Shown here piece by piece: positions 54,585 to 61,400 of a DNA stretch of 64,000 nucleotides (within the stretch, counting starts at the first letter, position 1; every line of letters starts with the position of its first letter). Origin of the DNA: Gimesia fumaroli (GTDB lineage: Bacteria > Planctomycetota > Planctomycetia > Planctomycetales > Planctomycetaceae). The DNA is taken from assembly GCF_007754425.1 (NCBI RefSeq), contig NZ_CP037452.1, positions 6,551,164 to 6,615,163 of the forward strand, in the 5' to 3' direction. Under the pieces are notes generated by a model. It was not told where the DNA came from, made no database searches, and was given only the letters and a program-made list of their open reading frames with translations. The position numbers and the translations under genes were made by a program.

Positions 54585-55646
54585 TCAGGAAAGCAGTTCG
54601 GCATTTGTCAGGTGCCAGCGATTCGGATCGAGAATTGATTCCAGTTTGAAATCCTGGAATTTGGGATTGGCGTACACAAATACCTTGGTGTCTGAGTGTC
54701 GTTGGAAGAATCCAAAACGTGACAGTAGTCTGGAAACCTCTTCCCGCCCAAAATAGTTGATCACGATCGATTCCAAACCAATCTGTCGACTATGATGGCA
54801 AAACGCAGCCAGCATTTGTTTCAATGATTTCAAATCACGATAAAAGAAGTCCTGAATGCCCGCCGCGTAGTCACCGCTGCGTCCCGACTCTCCCAACACG
54901 TAAATCATGTACCCCAATAGTTCCCGTTCTCGATTTTCAAGAGTCATGATATGAAAACGTGTGCTGGGCTCTCGACGAAAACGCCATTCCAGAAACTCGC
55001 GGGTTCGCTCAACCATCACAATGTCTTTGGAGTTTTCATTGAATAGAGTTTCAAAGCGTTCATCGATGGGCGCGTCATAATTGACGATATTCCGGTGAGA
55101 CAGAAAAGTATGTGACTCCAACGAATAAGCACGTAGTGCCAGATCAATGACAGTCGAGACACTTTTCCGTAAAATCGTAGAACGAATTCGTTCTTTGAAT
55201 TTGTACTCACAACGGATCGGCTTGACCCAGTGTTGAAATGTGCCTACTTCTTTATAGCGGCAACGTTTGAAGATCGCTGAAGCAGTATCGGTCATGCCAT
55301 AAACAAAATTGAAATCCGTATCGGGTAAATGTGAAATCAATGCGCGCTGCAGTTTCAACGCGGCCTGAGCAGAGCGATGTTCTTTGTCGATATTAATCGA
55401 TTCGGCCTGCCCCACAGCAAAGGGATGCCCGTTATAGTTCATGCGGCGAGTCAATAGACCGGTAGAACCGATCAGTTGCCCGGCTGCTTCTTCTCTGGCT
55501 AACCAGCAGTAATTCTCGCCGAACGGGTTCTGCTGATGAGACCAGTTAAACCAGTGAGAATCGGTCTTCTTAAAATTCCGATTAATCAAAGCCAACAGCT
55601 CATCCTGATTGTCACTCGGGGTCGCCTGAGTGATTGAGTAACCCAT
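54585..55646 (-). CDS. GNAT-family acetyltransferase-like protein
   Basis: 353 residues, cytoplasmic. The first 150 residues read as a GNAT domain (YCWLAREEAAGQLIGSTGLLTRRM, QAESINIDKEHRSAQAALKLQRALI, FNFVYGMTDTASAIFKRCRYKEVGTFQHW) and the second half has a similar layout (FLEWRFRREPSTRFHIMTLENRERELLGYMIYVLGE). Such two-lobed proteins are often peptidyl or polysaccharide N-acyltransferases. The substrate cannot be read from sequence. Confidence 0.78.
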   Translation of the reverse strand: MGYSITQATPSDNQDELLALINRNFKKTDSHWFNWSHQQNPFGENYCWLAREEAAGQLIGSTGLLTRRMNYNGHPFAVGQAESINIDKEHRSAQAALKLQRALISHLPDTDFNFVYGMTDTASAIFKRCRYKEVGTFQHWVKPIRCEYKFKERIRSTILRKSVSTVIDLALRAYSLESHTFLSHRNIVNYDAPIDERFETLFNENSKDIVMVERTREFLEWRFRREPSTRFHIMTLENRERELLGYMIYVLGESGRSGDYAAGIQDFFYRDLKSLKQMLAAFCHHSRQIGLESIVINYFGREEVSRLLSRFGFFQRHSDTKVFVYANPKFQDFKLESILDPNRWHLTNAELLS

Positions 55647-55814
55647 GTTGAAAGAACCTGTTCATGCATTCTGATTGAAGTGAGAAAGAGCCGACTTTAG
55701 CATTCATGAAGTCTAGGCCACTCCATAAGGATGTCAAATTAAATCAAAATTGGTTGATATTAGTGATCGAATGCATGCACAACCAAACGCGCCAGAATGC
55801 AATACCAGACGCAA

Positions 55815-56228
55815 TCAAGAGTCAGAGTAAGAACTTACGAGAAGCTTAATGAGCCGCGCATTGGCTTCCGGGAACTGCAATTCCGGCAGTGATTCCACAG
55901 GAAACCAGTGAAATCCCTTCAGGTCACAGTCCTTGAGTTCTGTTAAAGACTGTTTGGGACGGCATAACCAGAAATGCAGTTTCACGTCGGCATGATCATA
56001 GGCATGCTCTTCGTAGAGTAATTCATTGACTGCAATAACATCCAATCCGGTCTCTTCCTTGCACTCCCTGACGGCACATGCCTCAGCCGTCTCTTCTGCC
56101 CGGCATTTTCCTCCGGGAAATTCGTGAAAGCCAGCCAGAGCCACGCCTGAGGGGCGAACACCAATCAGGAATTGCCGTTGATGTTCGACAATGGCAATTC
56201 CGATTCGGTTTGTCTTCCGGGAATTCAT
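55815..56228 (-). CDS. Nudix hydrolase, MutT-like
   Basis: 137 residues, typical of MutT. The Nudix box is intact, in the region GKCRAEETAEACAVRECKEE and the following TGL, which satisfies G-x5-E-x7-REU-x-EE-x-GU. Before it are GIAIVEHQRQFLIGVRPSG and FPGG; after it, YDHADVKLHFWLC and the C-terminal FHWFPVESLPELQFPEAN. The family hydrolyses nucleoside diphosphates linked to another group; 8-oxo-dGTP sanitation is the common role and fits, but the exact substrate is not certain. Lies 33 bases upstream of the PIN-TRAM gene in the minus-strand layout. Confidence 0.9.
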   Translation of the reverse strand: MNSRKTNRIGIAIVEHQRQFLIGVRPSGVALAGFHEFPGGKCRAEETAEACAVRECKEETGLDVIAVNELLYEEHAYDHADVKLHFWLCRPKQSLTELKDCDLKGFHWFPVESLPELQFPEANARLIKLLVSSYSDS

Positions 56229-56261
56229 AACACCAATCCGTTTATTCCGGGAACGTTTTGA

Positions 56262-57281
56262 TCAAAGTTGCCGACTATCAGTGACTCGACCAAAAATCAT
56301 ACGTCCCGCGCTGCTCTGGAGCACACTGGTCACGACCGCATCAACATCACGACCGACCAGATGATTGGCCTGTTCACAAACGACCATCGTACCATCATCC
56401 AGATAGCCGACGCCTTGTGCCTGCGACTCTCCTTCCTTGATGATTTTTAACTGGATATGCTCGCCCGGCAGATAACGGGGCTTTAATGAGTTGGCCACAT
56501 CGTTCAGATTGATTACATCCACTCCCTGTACGCTGGCAACTTTATTGAGGTTAAAATCGTTGGTGACGACTTTCCCCCCCAGCTTCTTCGCAGCAACCAC
56601 CAGACGCTGGTCTACCGTCAGACCTTTCTCTTTATCAGACTCTTTTGCATCGTACATCGAGATATCGACATTCGGGTTGTTCTGTAACGTAGACAGAATA
56701 TCCAGACCACGACGGCCACGAACGCGCCGGACTTTATCACTACTGTCAGCGATATCCTGGACTTCTTTCAGAATGAAGTCGGGCACGACCATTTCAGAAT
56801 CCAGTATTTTGGTTTCTACGACGTCGGCAATTCGACCATCGATGAGAGCGCTACTATCGAGTACCAGAGGTCGGCCCCCTTTCAGTTCACGCGAAAACTC
56901 AACGTAAGGCACGATAAACCGGAAATCGTCTTTCGTTTGCAGCAGAAAAGAAATACACAGGTAGGGCAGGGTGAGCGTGGTAATCATCACAACACCTTCA
57001 CCCCAGGGTGTTTTTGAGATGACAGGCGTCAGTGCCTGAATCAACAGATAACTCAGCAGGACACCGACCAACAGCCCGAAATAAATGGCTGACATGACCT
57101 CAATTCGCTTGCGACTGATGAGCAGATCCATACAGGTCACACCCTGAGTAAAGATCATCAACAGTACAAATGCGATCAGTGGATACTGGTCAACAGGGCT
57201 AGGCGGGTTAGAACTGACATAGGTGGCGATGGCTCCCGCGCAGACAAACGCGTAAAGCACTCGGATACTGATTAACAACAT
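56262..57281 (-). CDS. PIN-TRAM membrane protein, YacL-like
   Basis: 339 residues from the ATG at 57281; an upstream GTG at 57293 is possible. N-terminal four membrane segments (about 2-20, 33-50, 60-85, 95-115). PIN domain (about 135-255): [62 protein letters not shown] with conserved acidic residues. TRAM domain at the end (about 270-330: [29 protein letters not shown]). Pattern of Bacillus YacL and relatives: membrane-anchored, probably RNA-binding nuclease. Function unproven in planctomycetes. Confidence 0.9.
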   Translation of the reverse strand: MLLISIRVLYAFVCAGAIATYVSSNPPSPVDQYPLIAFVLLMIFTQGVTCMDLLISRKRIEVMSAIYFGLLVGVLLSYLLIQALTPVISKTPWGEGVVMITTLTLPYLCISFLLQTKDDFRFIVPYVEFSRELKGGRPLVLDSSALIDGRIADVVETKILDSEMVVPDFILKEVQDIADSSDKVRRVRGRRGLDILSTLQNNPNVDISMYDAKESDKEKGLTVDQRLVVAAKKLGGKVVTNDFNLNKVASVQGVDVINLNDVANSLKPRYLPGEHIQLKIIKEGESQAQGVGYLDDGTMVVCEQANHLVGRDVDAVVTSVLQSSAGRMIFGRVTDSRQL

Positions 57282-58112
57282 TGTAAATGACACTTTAAGT
57301 CTAAGAAAAACTTCTAGTTATTTGTTCCCATAGACTCTACTGTGCTAACACTCACCGTAATACAGATCTTCCGATTCGGCAGATTTATCATCCAGAAACA
57401 TTCCTGTACTCCGGAAAGGGTGTCAGACATCCAGAGAGTTTGGGAATGATTTTGATCTCGGTGTTTCAGGCTTGACTGAATCGATCTCCACGATCGAATT
57501 CAGAATACCTATTGAACAGATTAGAAAATGAAATAACTGTGCATTCCAGAACCATTTTTGTTCAACCCATTTACGATTTGATACCTCTGAGAAATTGGAC
57601 TTTCGATCAGGACCTCGTCTATTCCTTCACCGAAACTTTAAGTTCTCAACTTCTCAACGGCTCTTTCGTTCACAGGTACCGATGCAACAAAATCATTGTG
57701 TGATCTCCCAAACACACAACACATTGCAGCATTCATTTCTCAGTTAAATCAACTTTGAAAATCTCAGCTTTTATTACAAACCTTTGCTCTGATTGAGCAA
57801 AAGGATCATCGTACACTATACCCAAACCAAATTGCTCTCGCCACTGAAAAGGAATCGGTATCAACCGATTCTGGAACTTAATCAGGAATGCTTGTCGTAT
57901 CATCGGTATTTATACCAATAGCTTCTGGGACACATTCTAAGCACAGTATGTTTCAGGGCAAAACAGGCGGGGCTCATTGCAAGTAGACATAGGACTACTC
58001 CACTTACCACCCTACTGGATCTTGAAGAACCAGTATCGCTCTGTCAATTCCCGTAAAAAAAGCTCACCGTCCTGCAGAACCGTGAGCTTGATTTTGGTAA
58101 TGGAAACTCGCT
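57282..58112. other. Long intergenic region with stem-loops
   Basis: 830 bases between two minus-strand genes, the largest gene-free stretch in the window. A 63-codon plus-strand frame at 57512-57703 has no ribosome-binding site or family resemblance. Hairpins are visible: TTTGCTC (57783-57789)/GAGCAAA (57795-57801), GAATCGGT (57852-57859)/ACCGATTC (57864-57871) with ATCA loop, GGTAT (57905-57909)/ATACC (57912-57916), and the terminator at 58060-58089. An untranslated RNA or structured 3' end is possible; I see nothing decisive. Confidence 0.4.
58055..58089 (-). terminator. Intrinsic terminator of the ExbD operon
   Basis: AAGCTCAC (58060-58067) pairs with GTGAGCTT (58082-58089). On the minus strand the stem is followed by a T-run (complement of the seven As at 58055-58061). 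It is 24 bases beyond the stop of the last exbD gene, closing the operon. Confidence 0.8.
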
Positions 58113-58625
58113 TTAGCTACCCGCCGTAGGTCCACCCACCGGGGGAGCAAATTTGATCTTTTCGATGTAACGGATAATGTGTTTGCCCGACGGGTCGAGG
58201 CGGCCGGTACAGGCACTGACGGCCTTCAGAGTATACTCATAATGCAGGTTATAATCTGCTTCGATTTCAACCTCCATATCTTTGGTAATCGGGTTACCTG
58301 GCCTGCCAATAATCTTCAGGATCTCATTGTTCAAGCCAGAAAAAACATTCGGCCCGTTTCCGAGATTCACCTGACCTAGACGAATCGTATTCAGTGAACC
58401 ATCTTCATTGGCGGTCAGACGAACTTTAATCGATGGAAAAATATCATCTTTTTCAGTAGGAGCCAAGTTGTCTGTGATCGGCATGTTGACATTGAAATCC
58501 CCTTCCGGTTCAACAATATTCAACGTCAGCATGAAGAAGATCAAAAGCTGAAAAACCACATCGATCATCGGCGCCATCTGGGGCTCGATCTTTTCTGCAT
58601 CTCGACCTGAACTGCGTAACTTCAT
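58113..58625 (-). CDS. ExbD/TolR-family protein, second copy
   Basis: 170 residues from the ATG at 58625; the TTG at 58643 is an unlikely start. One membrane helix with the family's proton-relay Asp: APMIDVVFQLLIFFMLTLNI (D22). Periplasmic part about 42-170 (VRLTANEDGSLNTIRLGQ, YTLKAVSACTGRLDPSGKHI) is ExbD-like. Lies downstream of another exbD and of exbB. Part of a proton-driven motor complex; partner TonB or Tol protein is not in the window. Confidence 0.9.
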   Translation of the reverse strand: MKLRSSGRDAEKIEPQMAPMIDVVFQLLIFFMLTLNIVEPEGDFNVNMPITDNLAPTEKDDIFPSIKVRLTANEDGSLNTIRLGQVNLGNGPNVFSGLNNEILKIIGRPGNPITKDMEVEIEADYNLHYEYTLKAVSACTGRLDPSGKHIIRYIEKIKFAPPVGGPTAGS

Positions 58626-58686
58626 AGGAATTCTATCCTGCAATAATGAAATCTGTAACGTTTACAGAATGTTTCAAAAATCGTCG

Positions 58687-59157
58687 CTATTGCGTCTTCT
58701 GGGTCGCCTTAAAGGCAAATTTTGTAAAACCACTTTCCTGCGCAATCTTGATCAGATCCTGGATCTGCCCTGTTTTTACAAGTGCATCTGCTCTCAAGAT
58801 CACAGGAACATCTTTCGGGTCCTGATTTTTCTGCTTGTAAATACGTGCTTCCTGTTCAAACTTCGGCCCGAACTTCAAGACCGGAATTTTTTCACCGTTA
58901 TACAGAATATACGCTTGAGGATCGATAATTTCACCAGCGGCGTTACGTTCAAAACCAATGTTCAAAACAAGTTGATCGGCGGCTTTGACTTCTGGTGGCT
59001 TAGCCAGCGAATCGGAAGGCAGCTTTACTCGCTCGTCTGCCTGGATCTGCTCAAAGTTGGTGATCACCATGAAAAACGCGATTAATTGAAAAACAATATC
59101 AATCATCGGCGTCATATCCACATCGGCGACTGCGGGCTTTTGAGATTTGATTTTCAT
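58687..59157 (-). CDS. ExbD/TolR-family protein, first copy
   Basis: 156 residues. Membrane helix with conserved Asp: VDMTPMIDIVFQLIAFFMVITN (D20). Periplasmic part includes VKLPSDSLAKPPEVKAADQLVLNIG and DVPVILRADALVKTGQIQDLIKIAQESGF, the usual ExbD/TolR C-terminal fold. Ribosome-binding site GAGGAGA precedes the ATG. Sequence differs from the other copy, so this is an old duplication and not a recent repeat. Works with ExbB/TolQ. Confidence 0.92.
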   Translation of the reverse strand: MKIKSQKPAVADVDMTPMIDIVFQLIAFFMVITNFEQIQADERVKLPSDSLAKPPEVKAADQLVLNIGFERNAAGEIIDPQAYILYNGEKIPVLKFGPKFEQEARIYKQKNQDPKDVPVILRADALVKTGQIQDLIKIAQESGFTKFAFKATQKTQ

Positions 59158-59231
59158 TGAAATACTCTCCTCTCAAACAGGCTCCCCCCCCAGCCTACTG
59201 AGGAGATAAACCTGTTTGATCGTTGCATGTG

Positions 59232-60122
59232 CTATTTACTGCTCGAAGAGAATCGGTTCATCAGACTTTCGCTGATCATGCCGACTTCCAGTGAAAAACG
59301 AGCAACACGGTTTCGCAGCAGGCTATAAAAAATCATTGCGGGAATCGCAACAGTCAAACCTTCCAACGTCGTAAACAGAGCGGTGGAAATACCGTCTGCC
59401 AGTTCCGAAGGCTTAGGAGACGTTGCCGAATTCGCAATAGTCTGGAAACTCAAAATCATACCGTAAACAGTTCCCATCAGACCGATCATCGGAGCGATGG
59501 CACCAATCAACGCCAGATAGCTCAGTTTGTGTTCCATCGCCATGTTTTCATCTTCACCGACTTCCTGCATGCCTTCAACAGCTTCTGCGTAGCCTTGATT
59601 CAGCTTGCTCAGTCCTGCTGCTAAAACTCGGGCGACAAAGGAATCATCACTTTTTGCCAATTCGTAGGCCCCCTGGTAGTCTTTGTTGTTAATCTTTTCT
59701 TCAAAGGCACCAATCAAATCGGGTGGCATCAGGTTATCACGACGAATCGAAAGTACATTGGCCATGATCAGAGCAACCATCAAAAACGAGAGCAGCAGCA
59801 GAATCAAACCGAAGAATCCAGATGCCCGGATCATCCAGGAGAGAAAACTTTCGGTCGCCGCTGGTGGGGCAGCGCCATTTCCAGCAGGTGCTGCTGCAGG
59901 TTCCTCTCCCGCTGGCGCTTCCCCGGCTGGTGCTTCGCCTGCCGGAGGTGCCTCGCCGGCTGCAGGTGCTTCACCTGTCGCGGGTGCAGCTTCGTCTTGA
60001 TAAGCCCAGCTATTTGTGTTCAAACCAAGTGGCGTAAAAACGACCGCGCAAAGTAATAATATACTCAGGCTACGATATGCCAGTGAAGTCTGATTCCGTT
60101 CCAAGGAATTCCCCATCATCAT
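59232..60122 (-). CDS. ExbB/TolQ/MotA-type protein with signal peptide and AGEAP-rich linker
   Basis: 296 residues. Signal-like helix (about 19-40, ILLLCAVVFTPLGLNTNSWA), then a disordered region of AGEAP-type repeats (about 45-90), then the three-helix MotA/TolQ/ExbB domain: membrane segments near 98-124, 205-230 and 255-277. Signature phrases are VARVLAAGLSKLNQGYAEAVEGMQ, LIGAIAPMIGLMGTVYGMILSFQTI and ALFTTLEGLTVAIPAMIFYSLLRNRV. Forms the proton channel with the two downstream ExbD proteins. GGAG precedes the first of three tandem ATGs. Confidence 0.93.
   Translation of the reverse strand: MMMGNSLERNQTSLAYRSLSILLLCAVVFTPLGLNTNSWAYQDEAAPATGEAPAAGEAPPAGEAPAGEAPAGEEPAAAPAGNGAAPPAATESFLSWMIRASGFFGLILLLLSFLMVALIMANVLSIRRDNLMPPDLIGAFEEKINNKDYQGAYELAKSDDSFVARVLAAGLSKLNQGYAEAVEGMQEVGEDENMAMEHKLSYLALIGAIAPMIGLMGTVYGMILSFQTIANSATSPKPSELADGISTALFTTLEGLTVAIPAMIFYSLLRNRVARFSLEVGMISESLMNRFSSSSK
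59853..59990 (-). repeat. AGEAP-type tandem repeat in the ExbB-like gene
   Basis: Encodes about 46 residues made of imperfect repeats such as TGEAPAAGEAPPAGEAPAGE, ending in PAAAPAGNGAAPPAATE. Because the repeats are short and GC-rich they may vary in copy number between strains. They should lie outside the membrane as a flexible spacer. Confidence 0.7.
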
Positions 60123-60286
60123 TGTTGTGGTCTCCGGTCTACTGAAAGGAGTGTTAATCGTGGATCTCTTGCTCTCGGACTGTGAAGTCTTTTTTCAAGT
60201 GCCCGTTATTATTTATAGGTCAAAATTGCATTGTAAAGGCTAGACTTAACGAATCTGCCCAGCAATCTGACATTCGCGTCAATTTC

Positions 60287-61333
60287 TCAGGATCCTGCCG
60301 CTTTTTGGGTCCATTCGCTATTGGGATATTGCTGCTCTAAGACGGCACGTGCTTCGACGCCACGTTCCGGTTTTTGAACCTTCCCCCATAATGTGGATAA
60401 GTGATATAACGCCTCGGCGTGAATCGCAGGTTGAGATGGAAAAAGAACATCAATGTGCAGATACGCAATCAATGCTTCCTTCGCCTCCCCCAACTCCCGA
60501 TAGCAGTCTCCCTTGCGTAAATAAGTTTCTGCCAGAAGTGCGGTTTGCTGAGGATCGGCTGTTTTAATAATCTGATCTAAAACCGTAATCGCTTCTTTTT
60601 GCTTTCCTTCTTTTTCCAGACACAAAGCACTCCCTAATTGAGCGGCTCGTTTACTGGCCAGCTCTGCAGGCGACTTGGCATCTATTTTGGTAACCGCTTC
60701 AAAGGCTGACAAAGCACCTTTGATATTTCCCTGTGCCAACAGAACACGCGCTTTCAGGTTTTTGGCGTTCATCTGGGTCTCTTTCCAGGGAGAACGCTCT
60801 AAGGTTCCAAACTCTTTGTTAGCGGCTGCATAATCTTTCTTGGCGAGGTAGGCTTCTCCCAGTAATTTCGTAGCCGCGTAGAACTGATAGTGGTCGCCAT
60901 TCGCTTTGATGAAATCAGAAAGCAGTTTAATTGCATTATCCAGATCAGCGGCATTTGACTGTGCACTCTTTGCGGTAGCACGGGCAATCATAAACTGTAG
61001 AGCTTTTTTGAGGTTGGCACTGCCACTGGACTGTGCCTTCTTATATTCTGCGAGGGCAGCGGCATAGTTGCCGTTCTGTTCCTGATTCCGGGCAATATTC
61101 AATTGAGGAGGCTCACCATCCCAGCGCACACGCTGAACTTCGTTTGCTGGAATTTTGACGCTCTTTGACCCCCGCTGCAAAGTCAGTTCGGTTTTTGTGT
61201 ATCCCTTGATATCACCTAGCTGCGGGCTGTTGCTGTTATATTGATAAATCGTATCGGCAGCTTCGAGATGGGAAACTGTCAGAATTTGCATACCTGCCAG
61301 CAGAATCAAACTTAACCAGATCGGGCGTTTCAT
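60287..61333 (-). CDS. Secreted TPR protein upstream of ExbB
   Basis: 348 residues from the ATG at 61333, with GAGGAG nine bases upstream; the TTG at 61354 is a poor start. Signal peptide (MKRPIWLSLILLAGMQ, cleavage near LEAAD). After a short N-terminal beta part (about 30-65, GSKSVKIPANEVQRVRWDG), TPR-type repeats cover about 70-330, with the motif A-x-A-x-Y/F (NYAAALAEYKKAQ, DYAAANKEFGTLE, EAKEALIAYLHIDVLFPSQP). Fits an adaptor partner of the ExbB-ExbD machine, as in many planctomycete and Bacteroidetes loci; the partner is inferred. Confidence 0.85.
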   Translation of the reverse strand: MKRPIWLSLILLAGMQILTVSHLEAADTIYQYNSNSPQLGDIKGYTKTELTLQRGSKSVKIPANEVQRVRWDGEPPQLNIARNQEQNGNYAAALAEYKKAQSSGSANLKKALQFMIARATAKSAQSNAADLDNAIKLLSDFIKANGDHYQFYAATKLLGEAYLAKKDYAAANKEFGTLERSPWKETQMNAKNLKARVLLAQGNIKGALSAFEAVTKIDAKSPAELASKRAAQLGSALCLEKEGKQKEAITVLDQIIKTADPQQTALLAETYLRKGDCYRELGEAKEALIAYLHIDVLFPSQPAIHAEALYHLSTLWGKVQKPERGVEARAVLEQQYPNSEWTQKAAGS

Positions 61334-61400
61334 CAGTTTATTGCTCCTCAACAATAATTAGTCTCGTCAATAATTGGTGGTTTTGACGGCCTGTTAAAAA

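Noticed and set aside
57512-57703. 63-codon plus-strand frame in the 830-base gap
   Set aside because: No ribosome-binding site and no recognisable pattern.
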